From Desulfobacteraceae bacterium 4572_89 (GTDB lineage: Bacteria > Desulfobacterota > Desulfobacteria > Desulfobacterales > Desulfobacteraceae), in NCBI GenBank assembly GCA_002085465.1, contig NBML01000069.1, positions 1 to 20,544 of the forward strand: a DNA stretch of 20,544 bases. The letters are read 5' to 3'. Shown piece after piece: positions 7,884 through 15,629 of the stretch (its first letter is position 1; every line of letters starts with the position of its first letter). Position numbers and translations under genes: made by a program. The notes beneath the pieces were generated by a model that saw nothing but the letters and a program-made list of their open reading frames with translations, was not told where the DNA came from and searched no databases.

Positions 7884-8648
7884 ATGACAACAAAATACCA
7901 GGCCCCCATTGTTAAAAAAGCATTTCTCATCCTCAGGGCCATATCAACTGCCGGTAATGGATTGCGGATAAGTGAAATATCTACCCGCTTGGATATTAGC
8001 AAAAGCACTGTCCATGGTATTGCCGCTGCCCTGGAAGACCAGGGCGCCATTATCCGAAACCTTGATTCCAAGCGATATACCATTGGTGCCACCTTAATGG
8101 AATTGGGTAAGGCTGCCTATGAAAAAATGGATTTTAAAAAGGCTGCCCGCCCTGCCATGGAACGGCTTATGGAGCAATGCCGGGAATCTGTATTTCTGGG
8201 AGTCCGTAACAGAGATACGGTAACAGTTATCGACCTGGTGGAATCAAGAAAAGATTTTAAAATAACCTCCCCCATCGGCACCTCTCTGCCCCTTTTGGCC
8301 GGTGCCGTAGGAAAAATATTTTTATCAGGAATGGCACCCAGAGAATCCAAAAAATATATCAGGTCAAAAGGCCTGACCCGATTCACCCCCAACACCATTA
8401 TTGATCAGGATATCTATTTCAAAGCCCTTGAAACCGTCAGAAGCACAGGAGTTGCCTTTGATGATGAAGAATATATATCCGGGGTCAGGGCTGTGGCTGC
8501 TCCCATCCAGCCCCAGGGAGCCTATTACCCTGCCATCTGGGTGGTGGGCTTTACAGCAGGAATGGATGACAAACTCATTCCGACCATTATCAAACAGACC
8601 AAGGCCGCTGCCTTGGAAATCAATCAGAAACTGGCAGAAAATCCATGA
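7884..8648 (+). CDS. IclR-family transcriptional regulator
   Basis: This 254-residue protein has the standard IclR layout. Residues 8-70 form a winged helix-turn-helix, with the recognition region ISEISTRLDISKSTVHGIAAAL at 29-50 and the wing RYTIGATLMELG. Residues 80-250 form the effector-binding domain, with SPIGTSLPLLAGAVGKIFL, the GVAFDDEEYISGVRAVAAPI segment typical of the ligand pocket, and a C-terminal amphipathic helix. It should bind DNA as a dimer or tetramer and respond to a small organic acid. The ATG has only a weak purine-rich sequence in front of it. The neighbouring divergent AEC carrier is the most likely target, together with its own promoter. Confidence 0.93.
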   Translation: MTTKYQAPIVKKAFLILRAISTAGNGLRISEISTRLDISKSTVHGIAAALEDQGAIIRNLDSKRYTIGATLMELGKAAYEKMDFKKAARPAMERLMEQCRESVFLGVRNRDTVTVIDLVESRKDFKITSPIGTSLPLLAGAVGKIFLSGMAPRESKKYIRSKGLTRFTPNTIIDQDIYFKALETVRSTGVAFDDEEYISGVRAVAAPIQPQGAYYPAIWVVGFTAGMDDKLIPTIIKQTKAAALEINQKLAENP

Positions 8649-8759
8649 TCAGCGTATTAGGACCGCAAATTCAATTGCCCCATAAATTAATACTAGTGTA
8701 TGAAAGACAAAGGAACAATGATATTTGAAAACTCAGAAATAAAATCTAAGGAGAGCATA

Positions 8760-9509
8760 ATGAAAAATTATTTAAAAATACTATTGATTATTATTATTTT
8801 GGGTGTTGCTACCCTTTGTTCCGCAAATCCCCTGTCCAACATCATGTTATTGTTTCAAAAAGACCTGGTGATTGATGTGGTCTATACCAATCATAGAGAT
8901 TTAGTCCAAGGCAGCAAGGTATATCTGGCAGAAAACCCAAAAGGTCAGAAAGTCTTAATAGGGACTGTAAAAAAAATATCTTTGGCTGAGTCTCAAATGT
9001 CAAAAGTTGAAATCGGTATTGATAAAAAGCATAAAGGAAAAATATATGAGACCACACAATTTGTTTTGATGAACAATATTTTTTCTAAAGATTCAAACCC
9101 ATACATTGTTGCTGTCTCTTCTTTAGAAACATCGGATACAAAACCTTTGAAATCAGGATCTTCAGTAAAAGGAATTACCTTTATAGAGTATCAGCTTTCC
9201 ATTGCAGGGGAAGAGTTAAAAAACGCCATGGCCAGGTTTAAACAACAGAACAAAGAGCTTATGGATCAACTTGAAAAATACATAGACAATTTTAACACCG
9301 AGGCTTTTTATAAAAAAATGGATGAGCTGGTCAATCAAATTTCAAAATTTTCAACAGAACAAAAGGAAGCCTTTAAAAAGGAGGTATTACCCGGCCTTAA
9401 GAAGGCCTTTGATTCAATCATGGAAAAACTGAAAGAGCAAAAAAATATGGAAAAATCAAAGGATTTAGAAAAACGATTCCAGGAAATCGAAAACCTGGTT
9501 AAAGTTTAA
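8760..9509 (+). CDS. Secreted MlaD/MCE-like protein with C-terminal coiled coil
   Basis: This 249-residue protein has a signal peptide (hydrophobic 5-19, likely cleavage after CSA at residue 22). Residues 34-108 resemble the beta-rich MlaD/MCE domain of lipid-transfer proteins, with an IDVVYTNHRDLVQGSKVYL opening, a GTVKKISL strand and a closing TQFVLMNN. The match is by pattern only. Residues about 150-249 are highly charged and probably coiled coil. An earlier in-frame ATG exists at 8700, but the ATG at 8760 has AAGGAG six bases upstream and starts directly at the signal peptide, so I prefer it. No MlaE/MlaF-type permease or ATPase gene is near, so it is an orphan. The gene is visibly more AT-rich than the htpG cluster. 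The stop TAA is followed by an unassigned open frame in the +1 phase. Confidence 0.6.
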   Translation: MKNYLKILLIIIILGVATLCSANPLSNIMLLFQKDLVIDVVYTNHRDLVQGSKVYLAENPKGQKVLIGTVKKISLAESQMSKVEIGIDKKHKGKIYETTQFVLMNNIFSKDSNPYIVAVSSLETSDTKPLKSGSSVKGITFIEYQLSIAGEELKNAMARFKQQNKELMDQLEKYIDNFNTEAFYKKMDELVNQISKFSTEQKEAFKKEVLPGLKKAFDSIMEKLKEQKNMEKSKDLEKRFQEIENLVKV

Positions 9510-9738
9510 CCAGCTTGACGATTCTGAATTTAAAATACTGGCGGGTATCAGTTATGATGCAAAGAGGAAAATTCACTTCTTAAAAGCATACCGACAACAT
9601 CTTATTGAAGAGATGGTTACCAGAGATATAGATCCATGCTATCGATTCAACAATGGAGGAATATTCCAGCAAATAATTTTTTTGAATAACGAGAACAAGA
9701 CAATTTTTTTAAACCATAATACATCAACAAAGGTTTAG
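9469..9738 (+). pseudogene. Unassigned protein-like open frame after the MlaD-like gene (fragment or frameshift extension)
   Basis: An 89-codon open stretch lies in the +1 frame relative to the preceding gene and overlaps its last 41 bases. It has no ATG until codon 49 (9613). The translation looks protein-like rather than random, for example DDSEFKILAGISYDAKRK and, further on, DIDPCYRFNNGGIFQQ. The stop TAG falls inside the first arm of a terminator-like hairpin, as expected for a real gene end. It could be the 3' remnant of a lost gene, or a C-terminal extension of the MlaD-like protein separated by a one-base frameshift. I do not recognise the family. Coding potential is inferred from residue composition only. 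Confidence 0.35.
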
Positions 9739-9765
9739 AGAAAATTCCCTAAACCCTTGATTTTT
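9732..9765. terminator. Hairpin terminator, possibly bidirectional
   Basis: GGTTTAG (9732-9738) pairs with CTAAACC (9749-9755) across a 10-base loop. On the plus strand the stem is followed shortly by a run of T at 9761-9765. Read on the minus strand, just after the tRNA, the stem is followed by TTTGTTG. It could end both the plus-strand transcript and the tRNA transcript. The stem is only 7 bp, so strength is uncertain. Confidence 0.45.
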
Positions 9766-9766
9766 A

Positions 9767-9842
9767 TGGTAGGCACGAGCAGACTTGAACTGCTGACTTC
9801 TACCGTGTCGAGGTAGCACTCTACCAACTGAGTTACGCGCCT
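9767..9842 (-). tRNA. tRNA-Val (anticodon GAC), with C33
   Basis: Read on the minus strand, this folds into a full cloverleaf. The acceptor stem is AGGCGCG with CGTGCCT (7 bp, one G-T), the D stem is ACTC/GAGT with loop AGTTGGTA, and the anticodon stem is CTACC/GGTAG. The T stem is AGCAG/CTGCT with loop TTCAAGT, the discriminator is A73, and CCA is encoded at 9767-9769. The anticodon loop is TCGACAC, placing GAC at 34-36 and therefore valine. G18-G19, A14, and the G15-C48 pair are present. Two features are unusual: position 33 is C rather than the nearly universal U, and position 10 is A, paired with U25. All stems are intact, so it is probably a functional gene, although C33 may weaken it. 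Confidence 0.85.
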
Positions 9843-9856
9843 TTATTATTTTGATA

Positions 9857-9885
9857 TTTTTATCAAATCCAGCCTTTTGTGTCAA
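9857..9885 (-). promoter_or_regulatory. Candidate promoter of the tRNA-Val gene
   Basis: On the minus strand a perfect -35 TTGACA (9880-9885) is followed, after 17 bases, by TAAAAA (9857-9862) as a -10 with four of six matches. Transcription would start about 8 bases before the tRNA 5' end. The -10 lies within the inverted repeat TTTGATA (9850-9856) / TATCAAA (9861-9867). This AT-only hairpin could also be a weak terminator of the upstream gene. Confidence 0.45.
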
Positions 9886-9898
9886 GAAAAACTAATGC

Positions 9899-11149
9899 TT
9901 ACTCTTTTATTTTTTTCCCCTCTCCAGCCCCAATGTCATCCGCCTGGAGCATGTTATCCCTTTTTTCAATAAAATGGATTTTAATCATCTGGTCCGTCAC
10001 ATCTGCAATTTCGATACCAAATCCGTCAAAGGTCTTGAGCATCAGGGCATGGGCAAATTGTTCAGGGTTTCCCTTAAACACAATCTCCATGACTGCGCTG
10101 GAGGAGCCTATTTCCTTGGGCTGAATATTTTCAATATCCCTGATCTCCTTAAACCTTTTTTTCAGGGCAATAAACCTGGATAGAAATTTATCTCCTTCAA
10201 TGGCAACATCAAACAGGCTTTCCCGTCTAAGGTTCTGGGTCCAGAAAGCATCTATTTTCAGAATGAGATCCCGGGCTGCCAGATCTGCGGCTTTGGTAAT
10301 GGCACCGGCTGCTCCTTCCTGATTCATATCGGTTTTTGCGCTCCCCTTGCTCAAGGAGAGGACCACTTCTTTACCAGATCCCAGATCATATCCCTTAAGC
10401 TCGATCACAGCATCAAAAATTTTTTCATCCCCCATGCGGTTAATGGATTCCGCTGCATTTGCTTTTCCCAGAACCACCATATCTGCCTTAAGGGCTCTGC
10501 CCAGCTCCATTGCAGCATTGGCATCATAGATGGAAGAAAAATTGATATTATAAAAAGAAGGGACTGGCCGATCAGGACCGATACCAATAAATTGGAACCG
10601 ATTTTGGGACATTTGTTCCAGGATAATGGTTTCTGAAATAGAAGCATAAGGTTCTGGATTATTTCCCCACCAATATCTGGGAAGGATGTCTCCGGGCATT
10701 TGTTCAGCAATCAAAAAAAGAATCACAGGTTTATCCGTACCTGCATTGAGTATCCTGGCATCGGTCAAATGTTTTTCAAGAAGCTCCAGGTTGATCTTAG
10801 ATTCAACCCCCACCAGGTAATTTCCCTTATACTTCATACCCCCCAGAACCCTGTATGTGGTCACATAATCCGAAGTCATGGGCAATAATTTTTCATATAA
10901 AAATTCCAGGTTGGCTGCAAATACCTGGCGGGAAATCAGGGTTGCAAAAGCATTCTGAACAGCTGTTTCCAGCGCCTGGTCCACAGCCTTCTGCTTTGCC
11001 CTGGGAATATCCTGATCAATAATTTTCTGTCGGCCAGTGGTCACACCTGTCAGCATTTCAGGCCCTGCGGCAAAGCAAGTCTCCATCATAAGCAGCAGCC
11101 CTAGAAAAATGGTGATGATACCTATCTGTCTTTTTATTCCCATGATCAT
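9899..11149 (-). CDS. Secreted protein with FlgT-like N-terminal domain, function unknown
   Basis: This 416-residue protein has a signal peptide (hydrophobic 9-22, likely cleavage after CFA at about residue 27), so it should be periplasmic or outer-membrane associated. Residues 30-130 resemble the FlgT N-terminal domain: a charged AR/AVDQAL helix, a loop, and then the YVTTYRVLGGMKYKGNYLVG segment. The middle part has an alternating beta/alpha look, and the segment AMELGRALKADMVVLGKA resembles lipoprotein or curli-assembly-like folds that handle peptidoglycan or LPS partners. No flagellar gene is near, so a flagellar role is not supported. Its ATG overlaps the stop of the prenyl synthase gene by 4 bp, making it the last gene of the htpG operon. 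An ATG two codons later is an equally good start. Confidence 0.7.
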   Translation of the reverse strand: MIMGIKRQIGIITIFLGLLLMMETCFAAGPEMLTGVTTGRQKIIDQDIPRAKQKAVDQALETAVQNAFATLISRQVFAANLEFLYEKLLPMTSDYVTTYRVLGGMKYKGNYLVGVESKINLELLEKHLTDARILNAGTDKPVILFLIAEQMPGDILPRYWWGNNPEPYASISETIILEQMSQNRFQFIGIGPDRPVPSFYNINFSSIYDANAAMELGRALKADMVVLGKANAAESINRMGDEKIFDAVIELKGYDLGSGKEVVLSLSKGSAKTDMNQEGAAGAITKAADLAARDLILKIDAFWTQNLRRESLFDVAIEGDKFLSRFIALKKRFKEIRDIENIQPKEIGSSSAVMEIVFKGNPEQFAHALMLKTFDGFGIEIADVTDQMIKIHFIEKRDNMLQADDIGAGEGKKIKE

Positions 11150-12132
11150 ACCTTTCTTTGGATTGAATAGTCTGCAATAAGATGCAGCAATGATTTTGAA
11201 TCCGAACCATCAACAAATACCCCTAGCAGACTCTTTGCCTTTTCCACATGGTATTCTGCCCGTTCCAGGGTATAGGAGATACCCCCTAGGTCTGTAAGTT
11301 TTTCTTTAAGTTCTTCAAACTGATCCTTGTCAAAAACAGGTTCTGAAATTACCTGAAGCATCCTTTCACGGTCTTTGCTGCTGGCTTTGGATAGACTGTA
11401 GATCAAGGGCAGGGTCAGTTTTCCTTCCCGATAATCTGCTCCTGGATTTTTCCCCAGTTCTTCTGCCGTTGCCGTATAATCCAGAAGATCGTCTGCCATC
11501 TGGAAAGCCATGCCCAGATGGTACCCATAGGATGCCAGGGTCTTTTCCTTTTCAGGGGACACTTTGGCAATTATGGCCCCGCTCTGGCATGCGCCCTGGA
11601 TCAGGACAGCGGTTTTCCGTTCAATGATCTCGAGATACTCTGCTTCAGACAGGTCTTTTCTGCCTTTTTTATCCAATTGGTCAATTTCCCCCTGGGACAT
11701 TGCCTGGGTAATATTTGCAATCACAGAAATCACTCTGGGTTCCAGGGTTTGGGCAGCAATGGCCAGGGCCCGGGCCAGAAGAAAATCCCCGGTAAGCACC
11801 ACCTTGGGAGCTGACCACTTGGTATGGGCAGTTTTTTTTCCCCGGCGCATATCAGCTTCATCCACAACATCGTCATGGAGAAGGGTTGCAGCATGGAGGT
11901 ATTCAAAAATTATGGAAAACAAAATTTCAAACCCGGAACTATACCCGCACATCCTGGCACTGTGGATCATGAGCAGAGGCCGCAGTCTTTTTCCCCCGCT
12001 GAACAAAAGGTGGGAGGCGATCTCCCGGACCAGTTCCAAATTGGGATCCAGATTCTCAGCCAGGGCTTTTTCCACCTGTTCAAGATCCTGGGAGACCAGA
12101 GCCAGAATTTGTGATTTTATGTCAGAACTCAT
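11146..12132 (-). CDS. ispB: Polyprenyl diphosphate synthase (IspB-like)
   Basis: This 328-residue trans-prenyltransferase elongates farnesyl or geranylgeranyl diphosphate with isopentenyl diphosphate. Seen directly are GGKRLRP at 46-52, the first aspartate-rich motif DDVVD at 87-91 followed by MRRGKKTAH, and the second motif DDLLD at 214-218 preceded by GMAFQMA. These bind Mg2+ and the allylic diphosphate. The first motif is DDxxD with bulky residues before it (LLH), typical of long-chain (octaprenyl/heptaprenyl) enzymes for the quinone side chain. In an anaerobe the likely product is the menaquinone tail. Length fits the family. It overlaps rimO upstream and the FlgT-like gene downstream by 4 bp each (ATGA type). 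The symbol is by similarity; exact chain length cannot be read. Confidence 0.88.
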   Translation of the reverse strand: MSSDIKSQILALVSQDLEQVEKALAENLDPNLELVREIASHLLFSGGKRLRPLLMIHSARMCGYSSGFEILFSIIFEYLHAATLLHDDVVDEADMRRGKKTAHTKWSAPKVVLTGDFLLARALAIAAQTLEPRVISVIANITQAMSQGEIDQLDKKGRKDLSEAEYLEIIERKTAVLIQGACQSGAIIAKVSPEKEKTLASYGYHLGMAFQMADDLLDYTATAEELGKNPGADYREGKLTLPLIYSLSKASSKDRERMLQVISEPVFDKDQFEELKEKLTDLGGISYTLERAEYHVEKAKSLLGVFVDGSDSKSLLHLIADYSIQRKV

Positions 12133-13553
12133 GCCACTTCTCCGGCTATATCATATTCATATGCATCTGTTATTCTTACACGAACCATGGTCCCGATTTC
12201 AAGGGTCCCGATTTCAAGGCCCTGGGAATAAATAAATGTCATTCCATCCACCTCGGGCGCCTGGAACATTGTCCTGCCGATATATACACCCGGTTCAGGA
12301 CTTTCTTCCACCAGCACTGGATAGATTTCGCCCACATGCCTTTCATTGAGTTCCTGGGAAATTTTTGCCTGGGCTGACATGAGAATATCGTGGCGCTGTT
12401 CAGCCAGCTCTTTTGGCACATGATTTTTTAAGCCGTGGGATTTTAGGTCCTCGGAATCCGAATAAATAAATACCCCCAGATGATCAAACCGGACCTCCTT
12501 AATAAAATCCAAAAGGGTCTGAAACTCCTCTTCTGTTTCACCTGGAAACCCCACAATCAGGGTGGTACGGAGGCTGGCCTTGGGATCCAGTTTTCGAATC
12601 AGTTCAAATAGTTCAACAAGGTCTTTTCGGGAATAGGGCCGGCCCATGCGTTTGAGCATGGTGGAGGCGGCATGCTGAATGGGAACATCATAATAGGAAC
12701 AAAGATTGCGATTACTTTGGACTATTTTAATAACCTCAGACCCCAGGGTTTTGGGATGGGTGTATAAAAACCTGATCCAGACATTTTCATCCTGGTCTGC
12801 AAGGGTGTCTGACAGGGAAGAGAGTACCCCGTCAAATCCAATCCCGTTAGACTCAATTTGGTCTGGTTTAATTTGGTCAGATTTAATCTGCCCTGATCCA
12901 CAACTGGCTAAATCAGTTTTACCCACCAGATCCTGTCCGTAATCCGTGGTGTTTTCTGCTGTGAGGATGATTTCCTTCACCCCCTTTGCCACCAGGGAAG
13001 AGGCTTCGGCGCAGATATCTTCAACCGGCCTGGACCGCTGGATGCCCCGCAGTTCCGGTATAATGCAATATGTGCAGTGACGGTTGCATCCTTCAGAGAC
13101 CTTGATAAAGGCATATCCCCGGGAGATAAGCTCCCGGTCAGTGCGCGGATCCTGGAACCTGCGCTGGCTGGGGTCGGGAAATAGAGTCAGGGGGGTGGTC
13201 TGCCTGCCTTCCACCACATCCACAATCTGCTCACAGGCAGCAGTGCCCAGAAAGGCATCCACCTCTGGCAGGCTTGCAAGAAGATTGGGATCATCCTTGT
13301 AGCGCTGGGCCAGGCACCCGGTAGCTATGAGCTTTTGGCAGGACTTGGATTTCTTAAATTCCACCATTTCCAGGATCACATCAACTGCCTCTTCAGAGGC
13401 AGTTGATATAAATCCACAGGTATTGACAATAATAACCTGGGCCAGGCCCGGGTCATCTGTCCTCTGGTGTCCTGCTGCCACAAGCTTTCCCAGCATGATT
13501 TCGCTGTCCACCTGGTTGCGGGAACACCCGAGACTTTCAAGAAAGATGATCAT
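12129..13553 (-). CDS. rimO: Ribosomal protein S12 methylthiotransferase RimO, with repeat insertion
   Basis: RimO is a radical-SAM enzyme that adds a methylthio group to an aspartate of ribosomal protein S12. All three parts are present in 474 residues. The N-terminal MTTase domain carries Cys10, Cys46 and Cys80 for the auxiliary cluster. The radical-SAM motif CNRHCTYC carries Cys156, Cys160 and Cys163 and is followed by [13 protein letters not shown], which fits RimO better than MiaB. The TRAM domain is at the end. Two oddities are seen: residues 222-241 are four degenerate five-residue repeats ([20 protein letters not shown]) in a loop of the radical-SAM domain, and LEIGT is perfectly duplicated at the TRAM start. 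Start and stop overlap htpG and the prenyl synthase gene by 4 bp. TAAGG lies five bases ahead of the ATG. Confidence 0.93.
   Translation of the reverse strand: MIIFLESLGCSRNQVDSEIMLGKLVAAGHQRTDDPGLAQVIIVNTCGFISTASEEAVDVILEMVEFKKSKSCQKLIATGCLAQRYKDDPNLLASLPEVDAFLGTAACEQIVDVVEGRQTTPLTLFPDPSQRRFQDPRTDRELISRGYAFIKVSEGCNRHCTYCIIPELRGIQRSRPVEDICAEASSLVAKGVKEIILTAENTTDYGQDLVGKTDLASCGSGQIKSDQIKPDQIESNGIGFDGVLSSLSDTLADQDENVWIRFLYTHPKTLGSEVIKIVQSNRNLCSYYDVPIQHAASTMLKRMGRPYSRKDLVELFELIRKLDPKASLRTTLIVGFPGETEEEFQTLLDFIKEVRFDHLGVFIYSDSEDLKSHGLKNHVPKELAEQRHDILMSAQAKISQELNERHVGEIYPVLVEESPEPGVYIGRTMFQAPEVDGMTFIYSQGLEIGTLEIGTMVRVRITDAYEYDIAGEVA
12189..12218. repeat. Perfect 15-bp tandem duplication inside rimO
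   Basis: GGTCCCGATTTCAAG occurs twice without interruption. On the coding (minus) strand it encodes LEIGT twice at the beginning of the TRAM domain. The copies are identical, pointing to a recent slippage event that kept the frame. Confidence 0.85.
12831..12890. repeat. Four degenerate 15-bp tandem units inside rimO
   Basis: On the coding strand four consecutive 15-base units encode [15 protein letters not shown] and GIGFD. The first three share the pattern CAR-ATT-RAR-NCN-RAC. The array lengthens a loop in the radical-SAM domain. The units have diverged, so it is older than the LEIGT duplication. Confidence 0.7.
13380..13407. repeat. 28-bp near-perfect palindrome in the rimO coding region
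   Basis: ATCAACTGCCTCT (13380-13392) is the exact reverse complement of AGAGGCAGTTGAT (13395-13407), with only two bases between. It lies in codons for STASEEAVD, about 150 bases into rimO. The transcript can form a strong hairpin here. Confidence 0.8.
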
Positions 13554-15472
13554 ATGGCCTTAGCCATGAGGTCACCCAGAAGCGATGAAAACCTGGCTGG
13601 ATTATCCAGTTTGCCACCTTCGCTGATCACTGCAATATCAAAAAGCAGATCAGAATAATCCGTAAGAACCGGATTGGTTGTGTCGCCCTCAAAAAGTCCT
13701 TTGATTTTTTCCATGACCGGATGGTTGACATTAACCTCCATCACCCTTTTCTGGTCAGGTGTTTTCTGGCCCGAGGCTTTCATGATCTTTTCCATGTAGG
13801 CGCTCATGCCATAATCATCTCCGGACAGGCAGGAAACAGAATCCTTGAGACGGTCAGAAACAACAACATCCTTTACCTTTGCTTCCAGCTTACCCTTAAG
13901 AAAGGAGAGAAGAGCGGAATATTCATTTTTCTTTTCATCATCCACCTTGTCCAGGTCCAGGTCACCCTTTTCTGCACTTTTTAACTTCTTTTCCTTGTAA
14001 TCCATAAGGGACTGGGTTACCCACTCATCAATGGGATCAACCATGAGCAGGACTTCGTAATCCCGGGCTTTTAATGATTCCAGCAAGGGAGAATTCATAA
14101 GGGAAGTGAGACTTTCTCCGGTAAGATAATAAATCTCTTTCTGGTCTTCCTTCATGTTCTCAATGTATTCATCCAGGGACACATAGTTGTCGCCGGACTT
14201 GGTGGTCTTGTACCGGAGCAGGGAAGCCAGCCTTTCCTTGTTCTGAAAATCTGTGGGAATACCAGCTTTCAGGGCCTGACCAAACTCCTTGTAGAACTCT
14301 TCATATTTTTCTTTTTCCAGTCCCTCCAGGACAGAAAAAATCTGTTTGACCAGATTTCGCTTGATATTCCTCACCAGCCGGTCTTCCTGGAGAATTTCAC
14401 GGCTCACATTGAGATTCAGGTCCGGTGCATCAACAACGCCCTGGACAAAGCCCAGGTATTCCGGCAAAAGCTCCTTGCAGTCATCCATGATAAAAACCCG
14501 TTTGCAATACAGCTGCATCCCGTGTTTTCTTTCCGGCCGGAAAAGATCCATGGGAGCAGTGGAAGGAAGGTACATCAAAACATCATATTCAGTCACCCCT
14601 TCAAATTTCTTATGGATAGTCTGAAAGGGCTTGTCCCAGTTATGGCTGATATGTTTATAGAACTCTTCATGCTCTTCCTGGGTAACATCTTCCTTGTCTT
14701 TGGCCCAGATTGCTTTCATGGAGTTGAGGGTCTCGTCTTTTCTTACCTTTTTAAAGGTATCTCCAATGGGTTTCCCATCTGAATCCTTGATAATCTCGTT
14801 TTCCGGAATAGGCTCACTTTTTTCAAGATTCATGATCACAGGATAGGTCACAAAGTCGGAATGCTTTTTAACAATGTTCTGGATGGTATAGTCCTGGGTA
14901 AAATCCTGCTCACCCTCTTCCGGATCTTTTAAATAAAGGACAATGCTTGTTCCACGGTTCTCTTTTTCAATTTCCTGGACCGTATAGGAACCCTTGCCGT
15001 CGGATTCCCAGCGGACGCCCTTTTCTTCTCCAGCTGCCCTGGTATCCAGGCAGACCTTATCAGCCACAATAAAGGCAGAATAAAAGCCCACACCAAACTG
15101 GCCAATGAGTTCAGGTGACAATGCAGTCTCGTTTTTGGATTTTTCCAGGGCCTCCATAAAGGCTGCTGTTCCTGACTGGGCAATGGTACCGATGTTGTCA
15201 TTTACCTCGTCAAAGGTCATGCCGATGCCGTTGTCGGAAATGGTAATGGTTTTTGCTTCCGGATCTGTGGCAATACGGATATGGTAATCTGTATCATCGC
15301 TGAAGAGTGCAGGCTCGATCTGTTCCTTGAATCTTGCCTTGTCAATGGCATCCGAGGCATTGGATATCAGCTCCCGCAAAAAAATTTCCTTGTTGGAATA
15401 CAAGGAATGAATAATCAGGTGCAGCAGCTGCTGCACTTCGGTTTTAAATTTACGTGTCTTTTTGGTTCCCAT
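13550..15472 (-). CDS. htpG: Chaperone protein HtpG (bacterial Hsp90)
   Basis: This full-length 640-residue Hsp90 homologue acts as a cytosolic, ATP-dependent dimeric chaperone. The N-terminal GHKL ATPase begins with [17 protein letters not shown]. It shows the catalytic helix [11 protein letters not shown] (Glu34, Asn38), DNGIGM at 80-85 and the lid motif [11 protein letters not shown] at 124-134. The middle domain includes the [11 protein letters not shown] segment with the conserved Arg. The C-terminal dimerisation domain ends normally. The ATG has AGGAG at five bases' spacing. It is the first gene of a tightly packed operon with rimO, the prenyl synthase and the FlgT-like gene. The upstream region has a TTGACA promoter but neither a CIRCE element nor a clear heat-shock sigma site. 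Confidence 0.97.
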   Translation of the reverse strand: MGTKKTRKFKTEVQQLLHLIIHSLYSNKEIFLRELISNASDAIDKARFKEQIEPALFSDDTDYHIRIATDPEAKTITISDNGIGMTFDEVNDNIGTIAQSGTAAFMEALEKSKNETALSPELIGQFGVGFYSAFIVADKVCLDTRAAGEEKGVRWESDGKGSYTVQEIEKENRGTSIVLYLKDPEEGEQDFTQDYTIQNIVKKHSDFVTYPVIMNLEKSEPIPENEIIKDSDGKPIGDTFKKVRKDETLNSMKAIWAKDKEDVTQEEHEEFYKHISHNWDKPFQTIHKKFEGVTEYDVLMYLPSTAPMDLFRPERKHGMQLYCKRVFIMDDCKELLPEYLGFVQGVVDAPDLNLNVSREILQEDRLVRNIKRNLVKQIFSVLEGLEKEKYEEFYKEFGQALKAGIPTDFQNKERLASLLRYKTTKSGDNYVSLDEYIENMKEDQKEIYYLTGESLTSLMNSPLLESLKARDYEVLLMVDPIDEWVTQSLMDYKEKKLKSAEKGDLDLDKVDDEKKNEYSALLSFLKGKLEAKVKDVVVSDRLKDSVSCLSGDDYGMSAYMEKIMKASGQKTPDQKRVMEVNVNHPVMEKIKGLFEGDTTNPVLTDYSDLLFDIAVISEGGKLDNPARFSSLLGDLMAKAI

Positions 15473-15519
15473 TTTTACTCCTGTTTCAATTATGTTTACA
15501 AATTTTTTTCATTACAATT

Positions 15520-15544
15520 ACAATTATTTTTTAATAATAATTGT
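15520..15544. promoter_or_regulatory. Inverted repeat over the htpG -10 region
   Basis: ACAATTATT (15520-15528) and AATAATTGT (15536-15544) are exact reverse complements with a 7-base spacer. The repeat covers the candidate -10 element, a typical repressor position. It does not match CIRCE. The whole region is AT-rich, so chance is possible. Confidence 0.35.
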
Positions 15545-15564
15545 GGCAAAAACAAAATTGTCAA
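15534..15564 (-). promoter_or_regulatory. Candidate htpG operon promoter
   Basis: On the minus strand a perfect TTGACA (15559-15564) is followed by TATTAT (15534-15539, five of six) with a 19-base spacer. The long spacer suggests a weak basal promoter or dependence on an activator. A leader of about 55 bases would precede the htpG ATG. The -10 overlaps the inverted repeat listed separately. Confidence 0.4.
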
Positions 15565-15629
15565 GGCAGGGAAATGAATTTCAAAATCGGACCTGTAACA
15601 GGTGTAGCAGGGATTGGATATCTCTATAT

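Noticed and set aside
9899..11149. Flagellar function for the FlgT-like gene
   Set aside because: Only the N-terminal domain resembles FlgT and no flagellar genes are in the window.
13550..15472. Plus-strand open frames opposite htpG, rimO and the histidine kinase
   Set aside because: They are antisense shadows of well-supported genes with no protein-family features.
15591..15603. ACCTG-TAA-CAGGT hairpin between the EamA and htpG genes as a terminator
   Set aside because: The stem is 5 bp and no T run follows on the minus strand.
15473..15629. CIRCE or heat-shock sigma site upstream of htpG
   Set aside because: The TTAGCACTC/GAGTGCTAA arms are absent, and no CCCCAT-type -10 is found.
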